A stretch of DNA of 64,000 nt, from assembly GCF_009674495.1 (NCBI RefSeq), contig NZ_WKJN01000003.1, positions 248,001-312,000 of the forward strand. The letters run 5' to 3'. This DNA comes from Duganella alba. GTDB taxonomy: Bacteria > Pseudomonadota > Gammaproteobacteria > Burkholderiales > Burkholderiaceae_D. Of this stretch, positions 17,407 to 28,268 are shown one piece after another. The notes under the pieces are model-generated. The model ran no database searches. It worked only from the letters and a program-made list of their open reading frames with translations, and was not told the origin of the DNA. How positions within the stretch are numbered: position 1 is the first letter of the stretch; each line of letters starts with the position of its first letter. The position numbers were made by a program, and so were the translations under genes.

Positions 17407-18639
17407 TCAGAAATTCCCGAGGAACCATTCCTTCATGCGCTGCCACACTGCCTTCACCGAACCATCCTGCCGCGTGACGATGTGACCGCGCAGGTACTGC
17501 TTTTTCGCTTCCTGTAACAGGCCAAGCACGGTCGCGTAGCGCGGGCTGCGCACCACGTCGGCCAGCTGGCCACGGTAGTCCGGCGTGCCAAGGCGCGCCG
17601 GTTTCAAGAAAATGTCTTCCGCCATCTCGACCATGCCCGGCATGATCGCGGTGCCGCCGGTCAGCACGATGCCCGACGACAGCACGCCTTCATAACCCGA
17701 CTCGCGCACCACCTGGTGCACCATCGCGAACAGTTCTTCCACGCGCGGCTCGATGACGGCGGCCAGCGCCTGGCGCGACAGGTTGCGCGGACCGCGGTCG
17801 CCCAGGCCCGGCACTTCCAGCGATTCGCCCGGATCGGCCAGCACCTGCTTGGCCACGCCGTAGCGGATCTTGATCTCTTCCGCTTCGGTGGTGGGCGTGC
17901 GCAGGGCCATGGCGATGTCGTTGGTGATCTGGTCGCCGGCGATCGGGATCACGGCGGTGTGGCGGATCGCGCCGTCGGAGAACACCGCCACGTCGGTGGT
18001 GCCGCCGCCGATGTCGATCAGCACCACGCCCAGTTCCTTCTCGTCGCCGGTCAGCACCGCGTCGGCCGAGGCCATTGGTTGCAGGATCAGGTCCGACACT
18101 TCCAGGCCGCAGCGGCGCACGCACTTGACGATGTTCTGCACCGCCGACACCGCGCCGGTGACGATGTGCACTTTCACTTCCAGCCGGATGCCGCTCATGC
18201 CGATCGGTTCGCGCACATCTTCCTGGCTGTCGACGATGAATTCCTGCGGCACCGTATGCAGCAATTGCTGGTCGGTCGGAATGTTAACCGCCTTTGCCGT
18301 TTCAATGACGCGCGCTACGTCGGTCGCCGTCACTTCCTTGTCCTTGATGGCCACCATGCCGCTCGAATTGAAGCTGCGGATATGGCTGCCCGCGATGCCG
18401 GCGTAGACATTGCGGATCTTGCAGTCGGCCATCAGCTCCGCTTCTTCCAGCGCGCGCTGGATCGATTCCACGGTCGCTTCGATGTTGACCACCACGCCCT
18501 TCTTCAGGCCTCGCGATTCGTGCTGGCCCAGGCCAATCACTTCGTGGCGTCCATCGCCCATCACCTCGGCCACCACGGCAACCACCTTGGAGGTGCCGAT
18601 ATCGAGGCCGACGATCAGGTTTTTCGCGTCTTTAGTCAT
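17407..18639 (-). CDS. ftsA: cell division protein FtsA
   Basis: FtsA is the actin-like ATPase that tethers FtsZ to the membrane. At 410 residues it is of normal length. Visible marks are the phosphate-1 loop VGLDIGTSKVVAVVAE (about 9-24), VVLIDIGGGTTDVAVF (phosphate-2), GIVLTGGTAIMPGMVEMAE near 330, and the C-terminal amphipathic membrane helix WQRMKEWFLGNF. The 24-base gap to ftsQ and the common direction place it in the dcw operon. Confidence 0.98.
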   Translation of the reverse strand: MTKDAKNLIVGLDIGTSKVVAVVAEVMGDGRHEVIGLGQHESRGLKKGVVVNIEATVESIQRALEEAELMADCKIRNVYAGIAGSHIRSFNSSGMVAIKDKEVTATDVARVIETAKAVNIPTDQQLLHTVPQEFIVDSQEDVREPIGMSGIRLEVKVHIVTGAVSAVQNIVKCVRRCGLEVSDLILQPMASADAVLTGDEKELGVVLIDIGGGTTDVAVFSDGAIRHTAVIPIAGDQITNDIAMALRTPTTEAEEIKIRYGVAKQVLADPGESLEVPGLGDRGPRNLSRQALAAVIEPRVEELFAMVHQVVRESGYEGVLSSGIVLTGGTAIMPGMVEMAEDIFLKPARLGTPDYRGQLADVVRSPRYATVLGLLQEAKKQYLRGHIVTRQDGSVKAVWQRMKEWFLGNF

Positions 18640-18663
18640 TTCTTCTCTGCCTGCTAGTTATGC

Positions 18664-19464
18664 TTAGGTATGCTTCGGTGCCGGTTTTTTTACTATCGGT
18701 TTGGGTTTCGCGCCTTCCGCTGGAATCTTCAATCCCTGCGCGCTCAACGCCAAACCGTTCTGATACCGCATGTCGATCGTGTCTATATTGGGCAGATGCC
18801 CCACCAACTGCGGATAAATCCCCACCAGCCGGTCCACCCTTTCCTTCAACGTGGTGCTGGTCTGTTCCCGTCCCAGCGCCACGCTCATTCCGTTATCCAG
18901 CCTCACCGTCCACGCATAGCGGCTCGACAGCGACAGCGCCTGCGGCAACAGCTTGAGCGGCGCAAACCACGCACGCAGCTCGTCATACCGCGACAGCACT
19001 TCCCGCTCGCTGCCCTCCGGCCCTTCAAACTCCGGCAGCGCGTGATCCTCTTCCGCCTCGGCCAGGTTGGCGGTGAACGACTCGCCCTTGGTCGACAGCA
19101 GCCTGCCATCCTCGCCCCAGGTGCCCAGCACCTCATGCTCCTCCAGCGCCACGATCAACTGGTCCGGCCATTCGCGGCGTACCGTTGCGCGGCGTACCCA
19201 GGGCACCGTCTCAAACGCCTGGCGTACCGCATCCAGGTTGGTGGTGAAGAAATTGCCTTTGATCTTGCCCAGCGCGTTGTTACGCAGCGTCAGGTGATTC
19301 ACATGCCTTAAATCGTCACTGCCGATACTCTCGATACGGATGGTGCGCAGGTTGAACATCGGTCGCTGCGACACCCACCACACGCCGGCCGCGATGCATG
19401 CCAACAGCGTCAGCGCAAAGATGCCGCTGGCGGTTGCATTCAAAGCCTTCGCGTCTTGCCACAT
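18664..19464 (-). CDS. ftsQ: cell division protein FtsQ
   Basis: FtsQ is the bitopic divisome scaffold linking FtsL/FtsB with the periplasm. The 266-residue protein has a short cytoplasmic tail, one membrane helix (ASGIFALTLLACIAAGVWWV, about 11-30), a POTRA domain starting FNLRTIRIES, and the FtsQ domain VPWVRRATVRREWPDQLIVALEEHE. The C-terminal 15 residues are a Lys/Pro-rich tail. It follows ddl after 7 bases. Confidence 0.96.
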   Translation of the reverse strand: MWQDAKALNATASGIFALTLLACIAAGVWWVSQRPMFNLRTIRIESIGSDDLRHVNHLTLRNNALGKIKGNFFTTNLDAVRQAFETVPWVRRATVRREWPDQLIVALEEHEVLGTWGEDGRLLSTKGESFTANLAEAEEDHALPEFEGPEGSEREVLSRYDELRAWFAPLKLLPQALSLSSRYAWTVRLDNGMSVALGREQTSTTLKERVDRLVGIYPQLVGHLPNIDTIDMRYQNGLALSAQGLKIPAEGAKPKPIVKKPAPKHT

Positions 19465-19471
19465 CTACTGC

Positions 19472-20431
19472 CTAGCCCTTCATTTTCAAACGCGCGGTGC
19501 GCAGGATTTCCACGCACAGGTCTTCATAGGTGATGCCTTCCGCGCGCGCCGCCATCGGCACCAGCGAGTGCGTGGTCATGCCCGGCGAGGTATTCACCTC
19601 CAGCAGGAAGGGCTTCTGGTCGCGTTCGCGCAGCAGCACGTCGACGCGTCCCCAGCCCTCGCAACCCAGCGCGCGGTAGGCTTCCACGGCGATACGGCGC
19701 ATTTCCTCGCTCAGCGCTTCCGGCAGCGCGGCAGGGCAGAAATACTTGGTGTCGTCGGTGAAGTACTTGTTCTGGTAGTCGTAATTGCCTTCCGGCGCGA
19801 CAATTTCCACCACCGGCAGCGCGCGCGCCGTGGCGCCGCCGCCCAGGATGGCGACCGTGAATTCGCGGCCGGTGACAAATTCCTCCGCCAGCACCGAGTC
19901 GTCCAGCGCGGCGGCGGTGTCGTAGGCGGCCTTGAAGGCGCCGGCCTCGCTCACCTTGGTGATGCCGATGGTCGACCCTTCATGCGGCGGCTTGACGATC
20001 AGCGGCAGGCCCAGATCGGCGGCGGTGGCCGCCAGGTCCGATTGCGCGTTCAGCACCGCGTAACGCGGCGTCGGCAGGCCCTTGTGCAGCCAGACGATCT
20101 TGGTGGTGATCTTGTCCATGCCCACCGAGCTGGCCATCACGCCGCTGCCGGTGTAGGGAATGCCCAGCAGTTCCAGCGCGCCCTGCAGGCTGCCGTCTTC
20201 GCCGTAGCGGCCGTGCAGCGCGATGAACACGCGGTCGAATTTTTCCGCCGCCAGTTCGGCCAGCGAGCGTTGGCCCGGATCGAACGGATGGGCGTCGATG
20301 CCCTTGCTTTGTAACGCGGCCAGCACGCCGCTGCCGGACATATTGGATACTTCACGTTCCGCGGAGCGGCCGCCAAACAGCACGCCGACCTTGCCGAATG
20401 CTTTTGCGTCTTGTGGATTCAGGGTACTCAC
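19472..20431 (-). CDS. ddl: D-alanine--D-alanine ligase
   Basis: Ddl makes the D-Ala-D-Ala dipeptide used by MurF. The 319-residue ATP-grasp enzyme shows [21 protein letters not shown] at the start, [27 protein letters not shown], the ATP-grasp [15 protein letters not shown] and the metal site [19 protein letters not shown]. It is of the DdlB type in size and context, between murC and ftsQ, with only 3 bases separating it from murC. Confidence 0.98.
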   Translation of the reverse strand: MSTLNPQDAKAFGKVGVLFGGRSAEREVSNMSGSGVLAALQSKGIDAHPFDPGQRSLAELAAEKFDRVFIALHGRYGEDGSLQGALELLGIPYTGSGVMASSVGMDKITTKIVWLHKGLPTPRYAVLNAQSDLAATAADLGLPLIVKPPHEGSTIGITKVSEAGAFKAAYDTAAALDDSVLAEEFVTGREFTVAILGGGATARALPVVEIVAPEGNYDYQNKYFTDDTKYFCPAALPEALSEEMRRIAVEAYRALGCEGWGRVDVLLRERDQKPFLLEVNTSPGMTTHSLVPMAARAEGITYEDLCVEILRTARLKMKG

Positions 20432-20434
20432 GAT

Positions 20435-21826
20435 TCAGACCTTTGGATAATTAGTCAGTTTGGCCGGGACGCCGCTGATCGAGCCTGCGCCCATGGTCAT
20501 CACGACGTCGCCGTCGCGCACCACGCCCATGATGGTTTCCGGCATATCGCCGATCGCCTCAACAAAAATTGGTTCCGTCTTGCCGCGCGCGCGCAGCGCG
20601 TGCGACAGCGCGCGGCCGTCGGCCGCCACGATCGGCGCTTCGCCGGCGGCGTACACTTCGCCCAGCACCAGCACGTCCGGCGTGCCCAGCACCTTGACGA
20701 AGTCTTCGAACAGGTCGCGCGTGCGGCTGAAACGGTGCGGCTGGAACGCCAGCACCAGGCGGCGGCCTGGATAGGCGGCGCGCGCGGCGGCCATGGTCAC
20801 TTCCATTTCCAGCGGGTGGTGGCCGAAGTCGTCCACCAGCGTGAACGTTCCGCCGCCCGGAATGGCGACATCGCCATACTTGGTGAAGCGGCGGCCAACG
20901 CCTGCGAAACCGGCCAGACCGGCCTGCGTGGCGCTGTCCGGGATATTGATCTCGCGTGCGATGGCGACGGCCGAGCAGGCATTCTGCACATTGTGCAGGC
21001 CCGGCTGGTTTAGCACCACGTCCAGGTCCGGATAGCCTTCCTGCTTGACGGTGAAGTGCATTTCCACGCCCACGGCGCGCGCGTTCACGGCGCGTACTTC
21101 GGCGTCTTCGGCGAAGCCGTAGGTGGTCACCGGCTTGGTCACATGCGGCAGGATCGAGCGCACATGCGGATCATCGATGCACAGCATGGCGCGGCCGTAG
21201 AACGGCAGGCGGTGGGTGAAATGCACGAAAGCCTGCTTGAGCTTCTCGAAATCGTGCTCGTAGGTTTCCATGTGGTCGGCGTCGATGTTCGTGATGACTT
21301 CGATCATCGGCGTCAGGTTCAGGAACGATGCATCCGATTCGTCGGCTTCCGCCACCAGGTATTCGCCGGTGCCCAGCTTGGCGTTGGCGCCGGCGCTGGT
21401 CAGGCGGCCGCCGATGACGAAGGTCGGATCGAGTCCGCCCTGCGCCAGCACCGACGCCACCAGGCTGGTGGTGGTGGTCTTGCCGTGCGTGCCGGCGATG
21501 GCGATGCCGCGCTTCAGGCGCATCAACTCGCCCAGCATCACCGCGCGCGGGACGATAGGCACCTTGCGGCTGCGCGCCGCCACCACTTCAGGATTGTCCT
21601 GCTGTACAGCGGTCGAGGTCACGACGGCGTCGGCCTTGCCGATGTTTTCCGCCGCATGGCCCAGATACACGGTCGCGCCCATGTCGGCCAGGCGCTGGGT
21701 GACAGCATTGCTGCCCAGGTCCGAGCCGGACACGTTGTAGCCCAGCGTGAGCAGCACTTCCGCGATGCCGCTCATGCCGCTGCCGCCGATGCCGACGAAG
21801 TGTATGTTCTGTACTTTATGTTTCAC
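20435..21826 (-). CDS. murC: UDP-N-acetylmuramate--L-alanine ligase
   Basis: MurC adds L-Ala to UDP-MurNAc. The 463-residue protein has the N-terminal UDP-binding motif [22 protein letters not shown], the ATP loop [15 protein letters not shown] (near 113-127), the metal region [10 protein letters not shown] and the C-terminal [16 protein letters not shown]. It overlaps murG by four bases at its start (ATGA), so the two are translationally coupled. Confidence 0.98.
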   Translation of the reverse strand: MKHKVQNIHFVGIGGSGMSGIAEVLLTLGYNVSGSDLGSNAVTQRLADMGATVYLGHAAENIGKADAVVTSTAVQQDNPEVVAARSRKVPIVPRAVMLGELMRLKRGIAIAGTHGKTTTTSLVASVLAQGGLDPTFVIGGRLTSAGANAKLGTGEYLVAEADESDASFLNLTPMIEVITNIDADHMETYEHDFEKLKQAFVHFTHRLPFYGRAMLCIDDPHVRSILPHVTKPVTTYGFAEDAEVRAVNARAVGVEMHFTVKQEGYPDLDVVLNQPGLHNVQNACSAVAIAREINIPDSATQAGLAGFAGVGRRFTKYGDVAIPGGGTFTLVDDFGHHPLEMEVTMAAARAAYPGRRLVLAFQPHRFSRTRDLFEDFVKVLGTPDVLVLGEVYAAGEAPIVAADGRALSHALRARGKTEPIFVEAIGDMPETIMGVVRDGDVVMTMGAGSISGVPAKLTNYPKV

Positions 21827-22902
21827 AGCTTATCCAATGCTAATTCTTCCAATACCTGTGCGATTGCTTCATTTGAATCGCGTTTGCCGACGTCGCGCGC
21901 CGCCGTGGCCATGGCCAGGCAGGATGCGCGGGTCAGCGTTTCCAACAGCGTCGCAACGGATTGCGCGCTCAATTCCGTTTGCGGCATGTGTATCGCCGCC
22001 TTCTGTTTCGCCATCCACTGCGCGTTGTCGCGCTGGTGGCTGGTGGTCGACGCCATGAACGGCACCAGCACGCTGGCCACGCCCGCCGCCGTCAACTCCG
22101 ACACGGTGATGGCGCCGGCGCGGCAGATCACCACGTCCGCAACGCTGTAGGCGGCCGCCATGTCGTCGATGAAATCGACCACATTGGCCGTCACGCCGGC
22201 CTGCTGATACGCCGCACGCAGCGCATCGATATTCTTCTTGCCCGACTGGTGCGTCACCAGCGGACGCTGTGCTTCCGGAATCAGCGCCAGCGCGGCCGGC
22301 AGCGCATCGTTCAGCGCCTTGGCGCCAAGGCTGCCGCCCACCACCAGGATGCGCAGCGGACCTTCGCGGCCGGCGAAACGCCCGGCCGGCGGCGCCATGT
22401 CCAGGATCTCCTTGCGCACCGGATTGCCGGTGACGACCGCCTTGCTGGCCGCCGCGCCAAAATTTGCCGGGAAGCCGAAGCACACGCGGTCCGCGAACGG
22501 CACCAGCGTCTTGTTCGACAACAGCAGCGCCGCATCGGCATTCACCAGCACCAGCGGCGTGCCGCGCATGCGCGACATCAAACCGCCCGGCACGGTGACG
22601 TAACCGCCCATGCCCATCACCACGTCCGGCTTGCGGCTGCCGATGAAACCGAAGCAGTCGGCAAACGCCTTCACCATCTTCAACGCGCCGCCCAGCGAGT
22701 GCTTGATGCCCTTGCCGCGCATGCCGGTGAAATGGATGCTGTCCATGGCGATGCCGTGCTTCGGCACCAGATCCTGCTCCATGCCGGTCGAGGTGCCGAG
22801 CCAGCTCACTTCCCAGCCGCGCGCGCGCATCGTCTGCGCGATCGCCAGGCCCGGGAAAATATGACCGCCCGTACCGGCCGCCATAATCATTAATCGTTTC
22901 AT
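21823..22902 (-). CDS. murG: UDP-GlcNAc:undecaprenyl-PP-MurNAc-pentapeptide GlcNAc transferase
   Basis: MurG makes lipid II from lipid I on the inner membrane face. The 359-residue GT-B enzyme has the N-terminal glycine loop [18 protein letters not shown] (about 5-22), the second loop [11 protein letters not shown], the third [13 protein letters not shown] and the donor site [23 protein letters not shown]. Its start overlaps ftsW by four bases and its stop overlaps murC by four bases. Confidence 0.98.
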   Translation of the reverse strand: MKRLMIMAAGTGGHIFPGLAIAQTMRARGWEVSWLGTSTGMEQDLVPKHGIAMDSIHFTGMRGKGIKHSLGGALKMVKAFADCFGFIGSRKPDVVMGMGGYVTVPGGLMSRMRGTPLVLVNADAALLLSNKTLVPFADRVCFGFPANFGAAASKAVVTGNPVRKEILDMAPPAGRFAGREGPLRILVVGGSLGAKALNDALPAALALIPEAQRPLVTHQSGKKNIDALRAAYQQAGVTANVVDFIDDMAAAYSVADVVICRAGAITVSELTAAGVASVLVPFMASTTSHQRDNAQWMAKQKAAIHMPQTELSAQSVATLLETLTRASCLAMATAARDVGKRDSNEAIAQVLEELALDKL

Positions 22903-24119
22903 AGTCTGCCACCACGCATCAGAACCCGGTTCTCGTAGTCGATCCGGAGCAGGATCGCGAGTCCGATGCAGTTAATTACAACGCCCGTGCCGCCATAGCT
23001 CATCAGCGGCAGGGTCAAGCCCTTGGTTGGCAGTAAGCCCAGATTCACGCCCATGTTGATAAACGTCTGCACGCCGATCCAGATGCCGATGCCCTTGGCC
23101 GTCAGGCCGGCAAAGGTCTGGTCGATGGCGATGGCCTGGCGGCCGATGTCGAAGGCGCGCTTGATGATCCAGTAGAACAGCGCGATCACCACCAGCACGC
23201 CGGCCAGGCCCAGTTCCTCGCCGATCACCGCCAGCAGGAAGTCGGTATGCGCTTCCGGCAGGTAGTGCAGCTTCTCGACGCTGCCGCCCAGACCGACGCC
23301 AAAAATCTCGCCGCGCCCGAAGGCGATCAGCGAGTGGGTCAGCTGGTAGGACTTGTTCATCGCGTTGTCTTCTTCCCACGGATTCAGGTAGGCGAAGTAG
23401 CGCTCGCGGCGGAATTTCGACAGCGCGATGATGGAGCCGAAGATCACCACCAGCACGGCGCCGATGCCGCCGAACCAGATGGCGTTGATCCCGCCCAGGA
23501 ACAGGATGCCCATGGCGATGCAGACGATCACACCGAAGGCGCCCAGGTCCGGCTCCAGCAGCAGCAGCAGGCCGACGAAGCCGACCGCCGCCGCCATCGG
23601 CATGAAGCCCTTGGTCAGCTTGTGCATGTACTGCTGCTTGCGCACCGTGTAGTCGGCGGCGTACAGCACCGCCACCACCTTCATCAATTCGGACGGCTGC
23701 ACGTTGAATACCTTCAGCGACAGCCAGCGGCGGCCGCCGTTGACCACCACGCCCAGGCCGGGAATCAGCACCGCCACCAGCAGCACCAGCGTGCAGATGA
23801 ACAGATACGGCGCGGCCTTCTGCAGATCCGCGATGCGGACGCGGAACACGAACAGGCCGGCGACCAGCGAGACGGCGATGAACATGGCCTGGCGTTGCAG
23901 GAAGTAGGTGTTCTGCCAGCGGACGTAGTTGGCGAACTTGGGCGAATCGGGCAGCGAGATCGACGCCGAGTACACCATCACCATCCCGAGCAGCATCAGC
24001 AACAGCGTGACCCAGACCAGCGGCTGGTCGTACTCCATCATCTTCGACTGCCGCGCGCGGCTATCCATCGGCGTGGACGCCGACGAAGAACCAAAGCGGA
24101 ATGGCAGCTGGAAGGGCAT
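22899..24119 (-). CDS. ftsW: peptidoglycan polymerase FtsW (SEDS family)
   Basis: FtsW is the septal glycan polymerase partnered with FtsI. The 406-residue protein has ten hydrophobic segments, a long N-terminal cytoplasmic tail, and SEDS marks: [35 protein letters not shown], the catalytic-loop region [19 protein letters not shown] and [14 protein letters not shown] near the end. Start and murD stop share one base (TGATG), which indicates coupled translation. Confidence 0.97.
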   Translation of the reverse strand: MPFQLPFRFGSSSASTPMDSRARQSKMMEYDQPLVWVTLLLMLLGMVMVYSASISLPDSPKFANYVRWQNTYFLQRQAMFIAVSLVAGLFVFRVRIADLQKAAPYLFICTLVLLVAVLIPGLGVVVNGGRRWLSLKVFNVQPSELMKVVAVLYAADYTVRKQQYMHKLTKGFMPMAAAVGFVGLLLLLEPDLGAFGVIVCIAMGILFLGGINAIWFGGIGAVLVVIFGSIIALSKFRRERYFAYLNPWEEDNAMNKSYQLTHSLIAFGRGEIFGVGLGGSVEKLHYLPEAHTDFLLAVIGEELGLAGVLVVIALFYWIIKRAFDIGRQAIAIDQTFAGLTAKGIGIWIGVQTFINMGVNLGLLPTKGLTLPLMSYGGTGVVINCIGLAILLRIDYENRVLMRGGRL

Positions 24120-25711
24120 CAGATCTCCTGTCCTGCGTCGAGGGCGATGTCGCGCACGGCGTCGATGAACACCTGGGCGCGATGCGCGTAGTTCTTGAAC
24201 ATGTCCATGCTGGCGCAGGCCGGGGACAGCAGCACGGCGTCGCCGGCTTGCGCCAGTTCGCTCGCGCGCTTCACGGCTTGCGGCAGGTCGGTGCCGCAGT
24301 CTTCCAGCTCGACGCCGGTGTTCTGCAATGCGGCGCGGATCAGCGGCGCGTCGCGGCCGATCAGCAGCACGGCACGGACGTAGTGCGAGGTTGGCTCGGC
24401 CAATGGTGCGAAGTCCTGGCCCTTGCCGTCGCCGCCCATGATGACGACCAGGCGCTGGCTGGCGCCGGTGAAGGCTTTGCCCAGGCCATTCAATGCGGCC
24501 ACGGTGGCGCCGACATTGGTGCCTTTGCTGTCGTCGTAGTATTCAACGTCGTTGATGGCGCTGACCAGTTCCACACGATGCGGCTGGCCGCGATATTCGC
24601 GCAGGCCGTGCAGCAGTGGCGCCAGCGGCAGGTCGATGGCGCGACACAGGGCCAGCGCAGCCAGCGCGTTGGCGGCGTTGTGCACGCCGCGGATTTGCAG
24701 CGCGTCGGCCGGCATCAGGTTCTTGACGATACACTCCAACGGCGGTGGCGGCGGATCGTTCTTTTTGCGTTTCTTCGGCTCGCCCTCTTCTTCGACCGGG
24801 ACGGCGGTGGCCAGCCACAGCACGCCGCGCTCGTTGTTCAGGCCCAGGTCATCGCGCAGGGTTGGCGCGTCGGTGCCGAAGGTGACGTTGTGGCCGGTGG
24901 CGCTGGCCATGCGCATCGTCGTCGCGTCGTCGCGGTTCAATACGCGCACGGTGTTGGCGGCGAAGATGCGGTGCTTGGCGGCGGCGTAGGATGGCATGTC
25001 GCCGTGCCAGTCCAGGTGGTCCTGCGTCACGTTCAATACGGTGGCGGCGTCGGCTTCCAGTGTGAAGGTGGTCTGCAGCTGGAAGCTCGACAGCTCCAGC
25101 ACCCAGACTTCCGGCAGCTGCGGCGCGGCGGCCGGGCCGTCGGTCGCGGCTGGCGCAGCGGCATCCGCAGGCGCCTCGGCGACGGCTGGCGCGATTGGCG
25201 CAGGCGACGCGTCGAGCACCTCGCGCAGCACGTCCAGCGCTGCCGGGCTGATATTGCCGGCCACGCGCACGGTCTTGCCGGCGCGCTCGCACAACTGGCC
25301 AACCAGCGTGGTCACGGTGGTCTTGCCGTTGGTGCCGGTGATGGCGATGATCTTCGGCTGATAGCCGCGTTCCGTCTTCAGCGCTTCCAGCGCCTGCGCG
25401 AACAGCTCGATCTCGCCCCACACCTCGATGCCGGCGGCAGCGGCGGCCGGCGCAATCTCGGCCAGCTCGCGGTTTGGCGCCAGGCCAGGGCTGACGGTGA
25501 CGAAGTCCACGCCTTCCAGCAACGACGCGCCAAACGGGCCGGCGACGAATTCCGCATCCGGCACGGCGGCGCGCAACGCCGGCAAGCGCTCCGGCGACTC
25601 ACGCGTATCGGCAACGCGCACGCGCGCGCCGCTGCGGGCGAGCCACAGCGCCATCGCCAGACCGGATTCACCCAGTCCCAATACCAGTGCGTTTTTGCCT
25701 TCGTAAATCAT
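24119..25711 (-). CDS. murD: UDP-N-acetylmuramoyl-L-alanine--D-glutamate ligase with two insertions
   Basis: MurD adds D-Glu. Family marks are present: [19 protein letters not shown], the ATP loop [31 protein letters not shown] and [17 protein letters not shown]. At 530 residues it is about 90 longer than the usual 440. The excess lies in an Ala/Pro-rich insert after DVLREVLDA (roughly residues 170-205) and a charged-polyproline insert [15 protein letters not shown] (roughly 305-320). Both fall between folded blocks and look like surface loops. It overlaps mraY and ftsW by one base each. Confidence 0.96.
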   Translation of the reverse strand: MIYEGKNALVLGLGESGLAMALWLARSGARVRVADTRESPERLPALRAAVPDAEFVAGPFGASLLEGVDFVTVSPGLAPNRELAEIAPAAAAAGIEVWGEIELFAQALEALKTERGYQPKIIAITGTNGKTTVTTLVGQLCERAGKTVRVAGNISPAALDVLREVLDASPAPIAPAVAEAPADAAAPAATDGPAAAPQLPEVWVLELSSFQLQTTFTLEADAATVLNVTQDHLDWHGDMPSYAAAKHRIFAANTVRVLNRDDATTMRMASATGHNVTFGTDAPTLRDDLGLNNERGVLWLATAVPVEEEGEPKKRKKNDPPPPPLECIVKNLMPADALQIRGVHNAANALAALALCRAIDLPLAPLLHGLREYRGQPHRVELVSAINDVEYYDDSKGTNVGATVAALNGLGKAFTGASQRLVVIMGGDGKGQDFAPLAEPTSHYVRAVLLIGRDAPLIRAALQNTGVELEDCGTDLPQAVKRASELAQAGDAVLLSPACASMDMFKNYAHRAQVFIDAVRDIALDAGQEI

Positions 25712-26880
25712 CAGCGCAGTTTCAACGTCGAGAGTCCAACCAGTACCAGTATCATCGTGATAATCCAGAAACGCACGACAACCTGGGTCTCTTTCCAGCC
25801 TTTTTGTTCAAAGTGGTGGTGCAGCGGCGCCATCAAAAACACGCGACGGCCGGTGCCATAGCGCTTCTTGGTGTACTTGAACCACATCACCTGAATCATC
25901 ACCGACACCGTCTCCGCAACGAAGATGCCGCCCATGATGAACAACACGATCTCCTGACGCACGATCACGGCGATGGTGCCCAGCGCGCCGCCCAGCGCCA
26001 GTGCGCCAACGTCGCCCATGAACACCTGCGCCGGATGGGTGTTAAACCACAGGAAAGCCAGGCCGGCGCCAGCCAGCGCGCCGCAGAAGATAATCAGCTC
26101 GCCCGCGCCGGGAATGTGCGGAATGAACAGATACTTCGAATACGTCACGCTGCCGGTCAGGTAAGCGAACAGGCCCAGGGCCGAACCCACCATAATCGTC
26201 GGCATGATGGCCAGGCCATCCAGGCCGTCGGTGAAGTTAACGGCGTTGGACGAGCCGACGATGACACAGTAGGTCAAGGCGATGAAGCCCCACACGCCCA
26301 GCGGATAGCTGATCGTTTTAAAGAACGGCACAATCAGGTCGGCCTTCGGCGGCAGGTCCATCGAAAAGCCCGACTGCACCCAGGCAAAGAACAGCTCGAA
26401 CACCTTGCCGGTGTTCGGCGCCGACACCGAGAAGGCCAGGTACAGCGCGGCGGCGATGCCGACCAGCGACTGCCAGAAATACTTCTCGCGCGAGCGCATG
26501 CCTTCCGGGTCCTGGTACACCACCTTGCGATAGTCATCCACCCAGCCCACCGCGCCGAAGCCCAGCGTCACGATCAGCACCGGCCAGATCAGACGGTTCG
26601 ACAGATCGCACCACAGCAGCGTCGAAATCGCGATCGACAGCAGAATCAGCACACCGCCCATGGTCGGCGTGCCGTGTTTTTTCAGGTGGGTCTGCGGACC
26701 ATCGGTACGCACGGCCTGGCCATACTTCATCGCGGTCAGCTTGCGGATCACGAACGGGCCGGCGGCCAGACCGATGAACAGTGCCGTCGCGGTGGCGAAC
26801 ACCGCGCGGAAGGTGATGAAGCCGAACACCCGGAGTATCCCGACGTCCTGCTGGAAAAATTGTGCGAGCCAGAGCAGCAT
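25711..26880 (-). CDS. mraY: phospho-N-acetylmuramoyl-pentapeptide transferase MraY
   Basis: MraY transfers phospho-MurNAc-pentapeptide to undecaprenyl phosphate, giving lipid I. The 389-residue polytopic protein has about ten membrane segments and the family motifs [42 protein letters not shown], the Mg-binding [16 protein letters not shown] and the loop [16 protein letters not shown]. It is longer than the 360-residue E. coli form mainly through the loop near residue 150-180. MurF is two bases upstream. Confidence 0.98.
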   Translation of the reverse strand: MLLWLAQFFQQDVGILRVFGFITFRAVFATATALFIGLAAGPFVIRKLTAMKYGQAVRTDGPQTHLKKHGTPTMGGVLILLSIAISTLLWCDLSNRLIWPVLIVTLGFGAVGWVDDYRKVVYQDPEGMRSREKYFWQSLVGIAAALYLAFSVSAPNTGKVFELFFAWVQSGFSMDLPPKADLIVPFFKTISYPLGVWGFIALTYCVIVGSSNAVNFTDGLDGLAIMPTIMVGSALGLFAYLTGSVTYSKYLFIPHIPGAGELIIFCGALAGAGLAFLWFNTHPAQVFMGDVGALALGGALGTIAVIVRQEIVLFIMGGIFVAETVSVMIQVMWFKYTKKRYGTGRRVFLMAPLHHHFEQKGWKETQVVVRFWIITMILVLVGLSTLKLR

Positions 26881-26882
26881 GA

Positions 26883-28268
26883 TTAGTGACTTTCCTTGTT
26901 AGCTTGTTGCGACCCAATCAAATGCTGCACGACCCGCTCCATCTTCATGAAACGGGAGCCCTTGATTAATACAGTTGCATCAGGCGATACCGCTGCTTCG
27001 ACAGCAGACAGCAAATCGCCAAAGTTTTCAAAATGACGAACGTTCGCGCCTTGCACATGCGCAGCCAGTTCGCCGGTAACCAGCACCGTTTCGATGCCCT
27101 TGCTTTGCGCGTAAGCGCCTATCTCTTCGTGGAATTCTCGGCCCTGCGTGCCGACTTCGCCCATGTCGCCCAGCACCAGCACACGCGGCGCGGCGGCTTT
27201 CGACAGCACGTCGATGGCGGCGCGCACCGAATCCGGATTGGCGTTGTAACTGTCGTCGATGACGACGGCGCCGTTGGCCGCCTGCTTCTTCTGCAATCGG
27301 CCACTGACCGGTTCGAACGTGTCGAGTCCCAGCTTGATCTTTTCCAATGCGATGCCGGCGGCGTAAGTGCAGGCCACGGCAGCCAGCGCATTGCGCACGT
27401 TGTGCTCACCCGCCGCTTGCAGGCGCACGAAGAACTGCTGCGTGTCCGCTTCGCTTTCGCAGATGGTGATGAACATCTCGCTTTCAAAATCGCTGGCGCG
27501 GAAGGTGCAGCTGACTTCCGCTTCCTTGCTCAAGCCGAAACGCAGCATGCGGCGGCCAGCCGACAGTTCTTCCCACACCGGCGTGAATTCGTCGCCATGC
27601 GGGAACACGGCCACGCCGTCTTTCGGCAGCGCGGCCAGCACGGAGCCGTTCTCGCGCGCCACCGCTTCCACGGTATGCATGAATTCCTGGTGTTCGCGTT
27701 GGGCGTTGTTGACCATGGCGATGTTCGCGCCGGCGATCACGGCCAGGCGGCCGATCTCGCCCGGATGGTTCATGCCCATCTCGATCACGGCCGACTGCTG
27801 GCCTGCCGCCATGCGGAACAGCGTCAATGGCACGCCGATTTCATTATTCAGGTTGCCGCGCGTGGCCAGGCGGCCTTCTTCGCCATGGGCCGCCGCCAGG
27901 ATCGCGGAGATCATTTCCTTGACCGTAGTCTTGCCGTTGCTGCCAGTGACGCCGATCACCGGCATGGTGAACTGCCTGCGCCACCAGTTGGCGATCTGGC
28001 CCAATGCCACCAGCGTGTCCGGTACGACGATGGCCGGCAGCGGGAAGCCGTCCGGCAGTTCTTCAACAATAACCGCGACAACACCCTTTTCCGCCGCTTG
28101 CGGCAGGAACTTGTGGGCGTCGAACACTTCGCCACGCAGGGCGACGAACAGCGCGCCGGCGGCAACGCTACGGCTGTCGGTGGAGACGCCGTTGAATACA
28201 ACCGCACCGTCGCCCACCAAACGGGCGCCGGTCAGGGCAGACAGAATTTGTGCGAGTGCTGCGCGCAT
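26883..28268 (-). CDS. murF: UDP-MurNAc-tripeptide--D-Ala-D-Ala ligase MurF
   Basis: MurF adds the D-Ala-D-Ala made by Ddl. The 461-residue Mur ligase has [27 protein letters not shown] at the UDP site, the ATP loop [18 protein letters not shown] (near 108-125), [26 protein letters not shown] and the C-terminal [20 protein letters not shown]. It begins with one base shared with the murE stop and ends two bases before mraY. Confidence 0.98.
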   Translation of the reverse strand: MRAALAQILSALTGARLVGDGAVVFNGVSTDSRSVAAGALFVALRGEVFDAHKFLPQAAEKGVVAVIVEELPDGFPLPAIVVPDTLVALGQIANWWRRQFTMPVIGVTGSNGKTTVKEMISAILAAAHGEEGRLATRGNLNNEIGVPLTLFRMAAGQQSAVIEMGMNHPGEIGRLAVIAGANIAMVNNAQREHQEFMHTVEAVARENGSVLAALPKDGVAVFPHGDEFTPVWEELSAGRRMLRFGLSKEAEVSCTFRASDFESEMFITICESEADTQQFFVRLQAAGEHNVRNALAAVACTYAAGIALEKIKLGLDTFEPVSGRLQKKQAANGAVVIDDSYNANPDSVRAAIDVLSKAAAPRVLVLGDMGEVGTQGREFHEEIGAYAQSKGIETVLVTGELAAHVQGANVRHFENFGDLLSAVEAAVSPDATVLIKGSRFMKMERVVQHLIGSQQANKESH

